The notes below the pieces were generated by a model. It was not told the DNA's origin and ran no database searches. It saw only the letters and a program-made list of their open reading frames with translations. Below, piece by piece: positions 27,384 through 35,225 of a DNA stretch of 42,074 nucleotides. Each line of letters starts with the position of its first letter. Within the stretch, counting starts at the first letter, position 1. Both the position numbers and the translations under genes were made by a program. Source of the DNA: an uncultured Granulosicoccaceae bacterium (GTDB lineage: Bacteria > Pseudomonadota > Gammaproteobacteria > Granulosicoccales > Granulosicoccaceae); contig CALDUO010000001.1 of assembly GCA_937923745.1 (NCBI GenBank), positions 1 to 42,074 of the forward strand, written 5' to 3'.

Positions 27384-28444
27384 GCGGGATACGCGAGCGA
27401 CGCTGGCATCCGTTACTGCAGCAATGGGTTGTGGTTGCGGCAGCCTCTGCCAGCCGTCCGTGGTCAGGCACGGTACTCGATACCGATGCTAACACGGGCC
27501 AGCTTCATGACCCCGCGTGTTATTTATGCCCACGCGTTGAACGTGCCAATGGCGAACACAACAGCGACTACACCGGTTGCTGGGCATTTGACAATGACTT
27601 CCCGTCACTTGCAGGGATACCCGACACAGCAACGACCAACACTGAATCAGGCAAAAGCAAATCAACCCAAGATTCGCCATTACGCCGACAGCGACATGCA
27701 ACCGGCATTTGTCGTGTACTGGTCTGGTCGGAAAGACATAACGCCACCCTCGCGACACTGTCGGCAGCGGAGATGCGCAAGGTCGTATCACTGTGGCGTT
27801 CTGAATATCACACACTTAGCCAACTGCCAGACATTGACAATGTCCTGATCTTTGAAAACAAGGGTAAAGAGACCGGTGTCTCCAATTTGCATCCGCATGG
27901 GCAGGTGTATGCAACGGGCTTTATCACCGATACAGCGCATCGCTTGCGAGAGTCACAGTGGCAGTATGCACAGCAACATCAGCAGGAACTGCTGCAGACT
28001 CTGATACAGCGGCCTGAATACAACAACGACTTGCTGGTAGAAAAAGGCGATGCGTTTATGACCATCGTGCCCTACTTCGCCCGGTTTGCGTATGAAACCT
28101 GGATTGTACCGACGCGACATATCAGTTCAATCGATCAGTTTACCGATAGTGAGCTCGACGAACTTGCTGTGCTGTATCAGCGACAGGCGCAGCGATATGA
28201 TCTGCTATTCCAGCGGCCCTCGCCCAATATTACGCTGCTAAACAATACACCCTGCGACGAGCATGTCGCCAATCGTCACTGGTGTTTTTATATCGGTATG
28301 CAACCACCGCTCAGAGCGGCTGACAAACTGAAATATCTGGCTGGCTTTGAATCCGGCAGTAACAACATTGTGAATCCGGTACAGCCAGAACTGGCCGCCG
28401 AGGCACTCCGCCATTGCACTGAAGGACTCAACAAAAAACCATGA
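27380..28444 (+). CDS. galT: Galactose-1-phosphate uridylyltransferase
   Basis: A 354-aa enzyme that exchanges UMP between UDP-glucose and galactose-1-phosphate. The active-site motif NLHPHGQVYA holds the nucleophilic His (H173). The metal-binding Cys pair is in CYLCPR near the N terminus, with the usual RVLVWSERHNATL segment and the C-terminal HWCFYIGMQPPLR and KYLAGFE. The start is GTG at 27380 within the galK stop overlap. The end overlaps the beta-galactosidase start (ATGA at 28441-28444). A stretch around residues 85-105 is Ser/Lys/Thr/Gln-rich and looks like a local insertion. The partner epimerase galE, needed to regenerate UDP-glucose, is not in this window. Confidence 0.97.
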   Translation: MSGIRERRWHPLLQQWVVVAAASASRPWSGTVLDTDANTGQLHDPACYLCPRVERANGEHNSDYTGCWAFDNDFPSLAGIPDTATTNTESGKSKSTQDSPLRRQRHATGICRVLVWSERHNATLATLSAAEMRKVVSLWRSEYHTLSQLPDIDNVLIFENKGKETGVSNLHPHGQVYATGFITDTAHRLRESQWQYAQQHQQELLQTLIQRPEYNNDLLVEKGDAFMTIVPYFARFAYETWIVPTRHISSIDQFTDSELDELAVLYQRQAQRYDLLFQRPSPNITLLNNTPCDEHVANRHWCFYIGMQPPLRAADKLKYLAGFESGSNNIVNPVQPELAAEALRHCTEGLNKKP

Positions 28445-30441
28445 AACTGGGTGTCTGTTATTACCCCGAGCATTGGCCAGAGTCCGAGTGGGCGTCTGAC
28501 GCACAACGGATGGCTGAGCTTGGTATCTCGGTTGTGCGTATTGGCGAATTTGCGTGGAAAGAACTGGAGCCACGTGACGGTCATCTGCAATTTGACTGGT
28601 TGCATCGGGCCATTGATACACTGCACGGACACGGCCTTGAAGTTGTGCTCGGCACACCCACTGCAACGCCACCCAAATGGCTGATCGATAAGCACCCCTC
28701 CATCCTTGCCCGTGATCATTTTGGTCACGAGCGCCGATTTGGTTCGCGCCGACACTACTGCTTTTCTTCACGGGTGTATCGCGAAGAGTGTCATCGTATC
28801 GTCACGCTGTTGGCAAAAGAGTTTGGGCAGCATCCTGGTGTCACTGCCTGGCAAACCGACAATGAATACGGTTGTCACAGCACCGCTATCAGTTATTCAA
28901 ACGATGCACGTCGTGCGTTCCAACGCTGGTGCGAAACACAGTACACCTCTATTGATGAGCTAAACCGGCTGTGGGGCAACTATTTCTGGAGTATGTCTTA
29001 CAGCACCTTCACCGAAATTGATCTGCCGTTACTGACCGCAACCGAAGCCAACCCGGCACATCAATTGGCCTTTTGGCGCTTCTCATCGCAACAGATCGCA
29101 AGCTTTAATAAACTCCAGGTCGATATCATCCGTCAACACTCACCGGCGCGGGATGTCACCCATAATTACATGGGTAACTTCGCCGAGTTTGATCATCGGG
29201 AAGTTGCCGAAGATCTCGATGTAGTGACGTGGGATAACTATCCGCTCGGTTTTCTCGACCGTGACGGCAGCGACACGGTAGATCTCCAAAAATGGTTTCG
29301 CACCGGCCACCCCGACAGCTCTGCGTTTCATCATGACTTGTATCGAGGCATGTGTAATGGTCGCTGGTGGATCATGGAACAACAGCCCGGACCCGTGAAC
29401 TGGGCACCACACAATCCATCACCGCTGCCGGGCATGGTAAGAATCTGGGGTTGGGAAGGGTTTGCACACGGAGCCGAACTGGTTAGCTATTTTCGCTGGC
29501 GACAACTGCCCGCAGCACAAGAACAAATGCACACCGGGTTGTGTTTGCCCAACGGTGACTTTGATGTGGCGGCCTCTGAAGTCAGCCAGATACACGATGA
29601 CTTCAAACACCTGACCCGGCAACACCAAGCCGCACTCGATGCAACGTATCAGGCACCGGTTGCCATTATTTATGACTACGCCAGCGATTGTGCCATGCGT
29701 ATTCAGCAACCCGGCGGTCAGTCCGGTTTGCATGCACCGGTAGGTGGTGCTTTTGATCCGATGGTCTGGACACAACAGATACACAGTGCCTGCCGCGCAT
29801 GCGGCATTAACGTCGATATCGTTGCCGCCAACGCAGACCTGTCCGGTTATAAGCTCGTCATCACCGGATGCACGTCAATTGCCACCTCTGATCTGGTCGA
29901 CAGCCTGGCGCGCTGTGATGCCCGTGTTTTACTGATGCCTCGCAGCGGGTCCAAAACAGCCAACCACAGTATTCCCGACACGTTGGCACCAGGCGTACTG
30001 GCACAGCTGATACCGTTACAAGTGATACGCGCAGAATCGTTACCACTGCAAATAGAGATGACAGCAAAGACCCACTCCGGCGAATTGACGGCGAGTCTGT
30101 GGCGAGAGCATATCCGCAGCGAACTGACACCGCTGGGGCGCTTTGCTGATGGCTGGGGATTTCATTATCGGTCGGGAAAATTTGATTATCTGAATGCATG
30201 GCTCCAACCCGAAAGCATGCACCGGTTTATCGAGCAGCAACTTGCGGCAGTGGGGATACCGACAGTGGCGTGCCCGGATGGTGTCAGGCTCAGGCGACTG
30301 GGCAACCTGCAGTTTGTCTTTAACTACGGACCACAGACCTGCAACCTGACACAAACCTTTCACCTAAGTGCACCACCCGTGTTGGGCAATGACACACTGA
30401 ACGCCGGTGAGATGGCGGCGTGGCTGATCACTGACGACTGA
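28441..30441 (+). CDS. Beta-galactosidase, GH42 family
   Basis: A 666-aa enzyme that cleaves terminal beta-galactosides. GH42 features in order: LGVCYYPEHWPESEW at the N terminus, SVVRIGEFAWKELEP, VVLGTPTATPPKWL, the acid/base Glu in WQTDNEYGCH (E142), NYMGNFAEFDHREVAEDLDVVTWDNYPLG, and the nucleophile in WWIMEQQPGPVNW (E313). A trimerisation domain (about 390-590) and a small C-terminal beta domain follow. No signal peptide is seen, so it is cytosolic. The expected zinc-site cysteines of some GH42 enzymes are not arranged in the standard way here. It overlaps galT by 4 nt and is the last gene of the operon. Having both alpha and beta enzymes in one operon suggests substrates with mixed galactose linkages, perhaps from algae. 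Confidence 0.96.
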   Translation: MKLGVCYYPEHWPESEWASDAQRMAELGISVVRIGEFAWKELEPRDGHLQFDWLHRAIDTLHGHGLEVVLGTPTATPPKWLIDKHPSILARDHFGHERRFGSRRHYCFSSRVYREECHRIVTLLAKEFGQHPGVTAWQTDNEYGCHSTAISYSNDARRAFQRWCETQYTSIDELNRLWGNYFWSMSYSTFTEIDLPLLTATEANPAHQLAFWRFSSQQIASFNKLQVDIIRQHSPARDVTHNYMGNFAEFDHREVAEDLDVVTWDNYPLGFLDRDGSDTVDLQKWFRTGHPDSSAFHHDLYRGMCNGRWWIMEQQPGPVNWAPHNPSPLPGMVRIWGWEGFAHGAELVSYFRWRQLPAAQEQMHTGLCLPNGDFDVAASEVSQIHDDFKHLTRQHQAALDATYQAPVAIIYDYASDCAMRIQQPGGQSGLHAPVGGAFDPMVWTQQIHSACRACGINVDIVAANADLSGYKLVITGCTSIATSDLVDSLARCDARVLLMPRSGSKTANHSIPDTLAPGVLAQLIPLQVIRAESLPLQIEMTAKTHSGELTASLWREHIRSELTPLGRFADGWGFHYRSGKFDYLNAWLQPESMHRFIEQQLAAVGIPTVACPDGVRLRRLGNLQFVFNYGPQTCNLTQTFHLSAPPVLGNDTLNAGEMAAWLITDD

Positions 30442-30460
30442 CAAGCAATCAGTCGCCACC

Positions 30461-30567
30461 GTCATTGGCCACTGTCACTGGCCACTGTCAATGACCCGTG
30501 CCTCTGCAGCCAATTTGTGTCAATGGCCACTGTCAATGGCCCGTGCCACTGTGACCTATGCAGCCAA
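30461..30567. repeat. Irregular tandem repeat between convergent operons
   Basis: Units of about 13 bp based on GTCAATGGCCACT (variants GTCATTGGCCACT, GTCACTGGCCACT) are mixed with a longer unit, CCCGTGCC...TGCAGCCAA, which occurs twice. The array fills most of the 158-nt gap between the GH42 stop and the stop of the sugar permease gene, which converge. No gene or standard terminator is visible in it. Confidence 0.85.
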
Positions 30568-30599
30568 CCTGCACTGCAAGCCTGTGAATGACTTTTGCT

Positions 30600-31451
30600 C
30601 TACCCTTTGGTAGCACCTAAGGTTAACCCGGCAATAAAGTGTTTCTGCATAATAAAGAACATAAACACGGGAGGTACCGCAGCCAGCAGCGATGCTGCAG
30701 AAACCAAATGCCATTGCTGGACGAACTCACCATTCAGGGTGCGCACACCAACCGTGATGGGTAAGTTGGAATCTTCCTGTATCAACACGGTTGCCCAGAA
30801 GAAGTCGTTCCAGATAAATGTAAAGATCAGCACACATAATGCAGCGATTGCAGGCTTGACCAACGGCAATACCAAATGCCAGAAAATCTGCAGCTCACCC
30901 ACGCCTTCCAGCCGCGCCGACTCAATCAGCTCAAACGGCAGCCCTTTCATAAAATTTCGCATAAACAGCGTACAAAATCCGGTTTGGAATGCCGCGTGAA
31001 ACATCACAAGTCCCGGTACCGTGTTGATAATTTCCATACGCACGGAAATATCTACCACCGGTAACATCAAAATCTGAAACGGTACGAAGTTGCCTGCTAC
31101 AAACAGAAAAAACAATGGCAATGCCCAGCGAAACTTATAAATGGCCAACGCATAACCGGTCAGGCAGGCCAATGCCACCGATAGCAGCATGGTGGGCACG
31201 GCAATCAGTAAGGTGTTGAGCAGATACCGCAGCGCATCGGTTTTGGCAAACACTTCGCCATAGTTCTGCAGCATCTGAAACGAACTGGGAATACCGAACA
31301 CATTACCCACCGCAATATCAGACGCCGGACGAATCGAGGTCATAAATATCGCGAGCAGCGGCAGCAACCACAGCAGAAGCGCCACCGGTAATGCAATTTT
31401 GTAGGTCAGTTGCGCGGCACGAGAACGGGTTTTTATCGGTTTAGGAAACAT
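30600..31451 (-). CDS. Sugar ABC transporter permease (MalG type)
   Basis: A 283-aa inner-membrane permease with six hydrophobic segments. It has the MalG-like start YKIALPVALLLWLLPLLAIFMTSIRPASDI, and the EAA loop that contacts the ATPase reads ESARLEGVGELQIFWHLVLPLVKPA near residue 190. Its ATG follows the stop of the other permease gene by one base, with GAGGGG ahead, so the two are made from one mRNA in matched amounts. It is the last gene of the minus-strand transport operon. Together with the MalF-type permease, the binding protein and the UgpC-type ATPase it should form a complete carbohydrate uptake system. The imported sugar is inferred to be a galactoside from the genes next to it. 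Confidence 0.94.
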   Translation of the reverse strand: MFPKPIKTRSRAAQLTYKIALPVALLLWLLPLLAIFMTSIRPASDIAVGNVFGIPSSFQMLQNYGEVFAKTDALRYLLNTLLIAVPTMLLSVALACLTGYALAIYKFRWALPLFFLFVAGNFVPFQILMLPVVDISVRMEIINTVPGLVMFHAAFQTGFCTLFMRNFMKGLPFELIESARLEGVGELQIFWHLVLPLVKPAIAALCVLIFTFIWNDFFWATVLIQEDSNLPITVGVRTLNGEFVQQWHLVSAASLLAAVPPVFMFFIMQKHFIAGLTLGATKG

Positions 31452-31452
31452 C

Positions 31453-32643
31453 TTAAGACCCCTCTTTCTCGTCCTGATACATACGCAACAGAAAGTAACT
31501 AATGTAGACCAGCATAATCAAAAAGAGCACGGTGGCAATGGCCGAGCCATAGCCGTAACGTCCAACACCCTCACCGACTGCCTGATCATACATGTAATAA
31601 GCCAGCACATTGGACGAACCATAAGGCCCACCCTGTGTCATTGTTGCAATCATATCGAACGAACGAAGTGCGCCAATGACAGTCACGACTATTGCAATAA
31701 ACGTTGCAGGCTTGAGCTGAGGCAGTACCACATGCCAGAGCATCTTCCAGCCTTTGGCACCATCGAGCTGACCCGCTTCGATCTGATCAGACGACACATT
31801 ATTCAGCCCGGTCAGGTACAAAATCATGCAGTACGCAATTTGGGGCCACAGACCCGCAGCAATAATGCCGTAGGTCGCCGAGTCTTCGTCGCCCAATATG
31901 GACGGTGGTTCTACCGAACATACCCGGGTCAGATTACCCATAATATTTTCTTTGGTCTCACAAAAGAACCAACTCCAAATCTCACTGAGCAGTCCAAACT
32001 CCGGGTTATAGGCCCACGCAAAGATAAGCCCGACGACCACTTGGGAGATCACGAACGGAAAGAAAAACAGCGACTTGTAGATGCGAATGCCGGTGACTAC
32101 CTGATTCAGAAACAGCGCCAAAAACAGGCCAATAGGCACCGCCAACATAAACAGCACCAGCCATAGCACATTATTTTTCAGTGACGTGTAAAAGTTCGGA
32201 TCGTCAAACAGCACCCGATAATTCTGCAAACCGACCCACTCACCGGTCCAGTCTCCGTTGATGTCATACAGCCCGTTCCAGCGTGTAAACGAGTAAGAAA
32301 TTGACTGAAAAATAGGCGCTATGACATAAACAATAAAAAAACCAAGGCCGACAGCCAAAAACAGCCATGGCGCCCAGGCAAGCTTGTTGCGCTTGTACAT
32401 CGACAACCCGGTCACCGCATAAAACGCAGCGGCAATAGCGACTAACAAACAACAAATACGTATCAGGAACGTTGGAACACGGGCATCAATTTGTCGGCGT
32501 AGACCCAGCATTTCCTGGATCATTGACGTGCTGATAACCGAAGACAGGAAGTACAGCGCTATCGCCATGACCAACGCAGCAATGGTCACCTGGCTGACGG
32601 AGGTGGCAAAACGTGCGTCTGGACGGGTGACATGCGATGTCAT
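31453..32643 (-). CDS. Sugar ABC transporter permease (MalF type) with N-terminal extension
   Basis: A 396-aa inner-membrane permease. The conserved core (about residue 95 on) includes LFLAVGLGFFIVYVIAPIFQSISYSFTRWNG and the EAA loop DQIEAGQLDGAKGWKMLWHVVLPQLKPA. Typical MalF-like permeases of this family are about 290-310 aa. This one has roughly 90 extra N-terminal residues with two more hydrophobic helices (IAALVMAIALYFLSSVI and FLIRICCLLVAIAAAFYAV), recalling the longer MalF of enteric bacteria. A periplasmic Cys pair is possible (WFFCETKENIMGNLTRVCS). The ATG at 32643 has GGAGAG 5-10 nt ahead. The 190-nt gap to the binding protein gene upstream holds a strong stem-loop that may lower expression of the permeases. 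Confidence 0.93.
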   Translation of the reverse strand: MTSHVTRPDARFATSVSQVTIAALVMAIALYFLSSVISTSMIQEMLGLRRQIDARVPTFLIRICCLLVAIAAAFYAVTGLSMYKRNKLAWAPWLFLAVGLGFFIVYVIAPIFQSISYSFTRWNGLYDINGDWTGEWVGLQNYRVLFDDPNFYTSLKNNVLWLVLFMLAVPIGLFLALFLNQVVTGIRIYKSLFFFPFVISQVVVGLIFAWAYNPEFGLLSEIWSWFFCETKENIMGNLTRVCSVEPPSILGDEDSATYGIIAAGLWPQIAYCMILYLTGLNNVSSDQIEAGQLDGAKGWKMLWHVVLPQLKPATFIAIVVTVIGALRSFDMIATMTQGGPYGSSNVLAYYMYDQAVGEGVGRYGYGSAIATVLFLIMLVYISYFLLRMYQDEKEGS

Positions 32644-32784
32644 TGAGCTCTCCGGTGCTGTTTTGCATTTCCCCCTAACAAGTCTTCTGGCGCATCAGGG
32701 GGAGACACGGAATGGGCTTGGCCAAGTATACAACCGACAGGCTTTTCTTCAGGGGATGGAGAAATGCCGCGACTAAAACCGAAA

Positions 32785-32805
32785 CCGGCTACACAAGGTA
32801 GCCGG
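32785..32805 (-). terminator. Stem-loop after sugar-binding protein gene, possible attenuator
   Basis: CCGGCTAC and GTAGCCGG form a perfect 8-bp GC-rich stem with a 5-nt loop. On the minus-strand transcript it lies about 30 nt after the binding-protein stop codon and is followed by TTTCGGTTTTAG. It may act as a leaky terminator or as a 3' stabiliser, keeping the binding protein in excess over the permeases, as is known for other binding-protein-dependent systems. Confidence 0.6.
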
Positions 32806-32834
32806 CTCGGAACACTTAACGCGTAAGGTAACCC

Positions 32835-34076
32835 TTACTTGTAGACTTCTGCCTGGACTTTGTCGAGACCTTCCAGCACTTCGTCGAGTGTGGACGGATC
32901 AAGCATGAAACGCTGGAAACCCTCCATACCGGCTTTTGCCATTGCGGCTGGTGCATCGCGGTCATAGAACTGCGCAAGACCGGCAGCGGTTGACAGTGTT
33001 TCCATACCTTCGACAATGAACTTGTCGTCGGTATTGATTTCTGCCGCAGCGTTAGGTGGCAGTTGGCCAATGGCTTTGTTCCAGTCGCCCTGTACTTCAG
33101 GCGTCGCGACGAATGCGAGGAATTTCTTGGCGTTTTCCATGTTTGTCGCGTTAGCCGGAATAAAGAAAGCGTCAGCCGGTGCTTCTTCAGCGCGTGGCAG
33201 TCCGGGGGTGATTTCCGGGAACTGGAAGAAGTCGATCTGATCGTCGGTTAAGCCTGCTTCTTTGTACTGACCCACAGAGAAGTTGCCCATCACGTACATC
33301 GCAGCATCACCATTGGCGAACGGTGAAATTGCATCCTGCCATGACATGGTGGCATGCGTGCTGACGAAGGTACAACGATCCAGCATGGTTTCCCAGTTGG
33401 CGAAGGTGTTACGAATGCGATCGTCGGTGTACTTGATTTTGCCAGCGGTCAGATCGTTGTGAACGTCGTAGCCGTTGGTACGCAGGTTGAGGTAGTCAAA
33501 CACACCTGCCGCAGTCCATAAGAACTTGGTACCAATGGTAAACGGTGTCACACCGGCTTCTTTGAGCGCATCACAGTTGCTCAGCAGCTCGTCCCATGTA
33601 GCAGGCTCGGTCAGACCCAGCTTGTCATAGATGTCTTTGCGATAGTAGACGCCCCACTGATAATAAGAGTAAGGCACGCCCCACTGCTTACCGTCACGGC
33701 TCATTGTGGGCTTGATGGCTTCAAAATTTGTTGACAGGTTGGGGTCAGATGCCCAAAGGTCGGAGATATCAGCAAAAAGACCGGCATCTACGAAAGGACC
33801 CATGCGGTTGCCGGGGTACCAGGTAATGACGTCTGGCGCATCGTTTTGCAGCGCATTTCGAATGGTGCCTTTGTGAGCTTCACGATCACCGTTGTTGGCT
33901 GTGACATTGATGTCAGGGTTTGCTGCCTTGAAGGCTTCGACGGCTGCTTCGTACGCTGCCTTTTTGTCGGGGTTGAGGTCATCAAAGGTGATGACAAGAT
34001 CGCTGGCGAGGACACCGCCAGAGAATAAACTGCCTATTGCTGCACCCAGTGCGAGCTTGGTAAATCTTGAACTCAT
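32835..34076 (-). CDS. Sugar ABC transporter substrate-binding protein
   Basis: A 413-aa periplasmic solute-binding protein of the family 1 (MalE-like, CUT1) group. From the ATG at 34076 it has a type I signal peptide, with basic start, hydrophobic core LALGAAIGSLFSGG and cleavage after VLA-SD. An upstream ATG at 34094 is in frame but the ribosome site GGAGGAT lies between the two, so 34076 is the real start. Mature features: LVITFDDLNPDKKAAYEAAVEAF, then PDVITWYPGNRMGPFVDAGLFADISDLW, the hinge segment WGVPYSYYQWGVYYRKDIYDKLGL, and a C-terminal MSWQDAISPFANGDAAMYVMGNFSVGQ, all standard for sugar binders. It is the first gene of the transport operon and is preceded by a promoter/operator identical in layout to that of the galactosidase operon. 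Confidence 0.94.
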   Translation of the reverse strand: MSSRFTKLALGAAIGSLFSGGVLASDLVITFDDLNPDKKAAYEAAVEAFKAANPDINVTANNGDREAHKGTIRNALQNDAPDVITWYPGNRMGPFVDAGLFADISDLWASDPNLSTNFEAIKPTMSRDGKQWGVPYSYYQWGVYYRKDIYDKLGLTEPATWDELLSNCDALKEAGVTPFTIGTKFLWTAAGVFDYLNLRTNGYDVHNDLTAGKIKYTDDRIRNTFANWETMLDRCTFVSTHATMSWQDAISPFANGDAAMYVMGNFSVGQYKEAGLTDDQIDFFQFPEITPGLPRAEEAPADAFFIPANATNMENAKKFLAFVATPEVQGDWNKAIGQLPPNAAAEINTDDKFIVEGMETLSTAAGLAQFYDRDAPAAMAKAGMEGFQRFMLDPSTLDEVLEGLDKVQAEVYK

Positions 34077-34500
34077 AATCGTTTCATCCTCCATTGGATG
34101 GTTAAATGTCAGATCCTTACAATCTGCATTGAAATATCACCTGCGCTATTGTTGAGTTGCTGCGAGGTTTTATTGTTTACCACTGCCTTTTGTTCCGCGG
34201 AGCCTGACCCCGCCGATCACCGACATGCTACGAGACTAGCATACCCCTCCAAGTGGTATTGATACCGTCACGGCAATTTTCGGTGTGTAATGCCAGAGAT
34301 AAACACCCACAATTGACGGCAAAATTGACGGGGCCACCAGCTCTGTACCGATAAAACGGTTCACAATGCGCCCTGCACCCAGCGGCCTTGCAGCGGCCTT
34401 GCTAATAGCTGGGCAACAGCTTGGCGACCACTATTTGGCAGAACGCAAATGGCTACAAACCGTGCCAAAAACCTACTTTGGAGCCATTGTCGCAAGAAAT
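34077..34500 (-). other. Long 5' leader of sugar-binding protein mRNA
   Basis: If transcription begins at the promoter at 34518-34547, the mRNA has a leader of about 435 nt, unusually long. It holds several symmetric elements: ATGCTA-CGAGAC-TAGCAT (34225-34242, perfect 6-bp stem), GGTAT-TG-ATACC (34255-34266), and a short direct repeat GCGGCCTTGC near 34380-34402. No open reading frame in it is convincing. It may contain a second promoter or a post-transcriptional control element. Confidence 0.45.
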
Positions 34501-34513
34501 GGAACAATGTTCC
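34501..34513. promoter_or_regulatory. Operator palindrome GGAACAATGTTCC (copy 2)
   Basis: Read on the minus strand, toward the sugar-binding protein gene, this is GGAACATTGTTCC, identical to copy 1 at 23750-23762 and again exactly 4 bp after the -10 box. The flanks also agree (ATA, then one base, TTTT before the core in both). The match of sequence, orientation and spacing at two sites 10.7 kb apart argues strongly for one regulator. Confidence 0.75.
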
Positions 34514-34517
34514 GAAA

Positions 34518-34547
34518 ATTATAGTGACGTTGCGTCAAGACTGTCAA
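34518..34547 (-). promoter_or_regulatory. Sigma-70 promoter of sugar transport operon
   Basis: On the minus strand the -35 box TTGACA (34547-34542) and the -10 box TATAAT (34523-34518) are perfect consensus, separated by 18 bp. Expected start of transcription is within the operator, near 34511. Such a strong core promoter would need tight repression. Confidence 0.8.
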
Positions 34548-35225
34548 CAGCGCGGGCTGCATTAGCGCCACATAAGCGCAGCTGGTAGTCTTTATAGACA
34601 GGGCAGCAGCATGACAACAACATCGACTCTGGCCCCAACTGGCGTGCAAAATCAACCACAGCTCAGTCCACAGATTGGCCCAGCGTTTGGATTTGGTTCG
34701 ACGTTTGGATTTGGGATTGGCGCCAGGGACAAACCCGAAGATAGCTTAAAGGCAAAACAAGCACACACCCGACACCGAGTGCCACGCCACAGCAATTGCC
34801 ATGTGAACAAACCAGGCAAAACTGTTGAATTTAGGGTGCTGGAGGTAGAGTGCTCAATTTAAGCTGCTGACCCGGCGTTTTTGGGTGGAGCTCGATCGAA
34901 GTCCCGGCCAGAGGACACAGTCGAATCAAGACGGCTTTCACGCTGGCGTTGTGAATAACAGGTAGGCCAACTGACAACGCTGGGTAACGCAAAAACCGGA
35001 TCGACTGGCATCGGGTCAATTGACAACGGGCGGCTAAAAAACGGGTCGTCCGAAATCGGGCGGTTCAGAGGACAGTTCAGAGGATAGTTCAGTAGACGGC
35101 TCAGGGGACGGCTCAGTAGACGGCTCAGGGGACGGCTCAGGAGGCATATCGGTGGGCATATCAGAAGACAGGGTCACCCGGGCACATTAACATCTCAGTC
35201 CATTAACAAACAAAAGCAGGAAAAC
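34548..35225. other. Gene-poor region between transport promoter and sulfatase
   Basis: No supported gene. An 83-codon plus frame at 34611-34862 has Gly/Phe-rich low complexity from a short duplication (CGTTTGGATTTGG twice near 34684-34715) and no family match, so it is not called. A 12-bp tandem array occupies 35062-35169. The sulfatase ribosome site AGGAAA lies at 35217-35222. No copy of the GGAACATTGTTCC operator precedes the sulfatase. Confidence 0.5.
35062..35169. repeat. 12-bp tandem array (9 units) upstream of sulfatase gene
   Basis: Nine contiguous 12-mers, for example GGTTCAGAGGAC, AGTTCAGTAGAC, then GGCTCAGGGGAC alternating with GGCTCAGTAGAC, ending ATATCAGAAGAC. One plus-strand frame stays open through the array and would read as Gly/Ser/Asp/Glu repeats (GSEDSSEDSSVDGSGDG...), but it has no start codon between the stops at 35035 and about 35188, so it is treated as non-coding. 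It ends 56 nt before the sulfatase start. Confidence 0.9.

Noticed and set aside
34611-34862. 83-codon plus frame with Phe/Gly-rich segment
   Set aside because: It has no family features, its composition comes from a short DNA duplication, and no clear ribosome site precedes it.
35038-35190. Gly/Ser/Asp/Glu repeat frame in the 12-bp array
   Set aside because: No start codon lies between the bounding stop codons.
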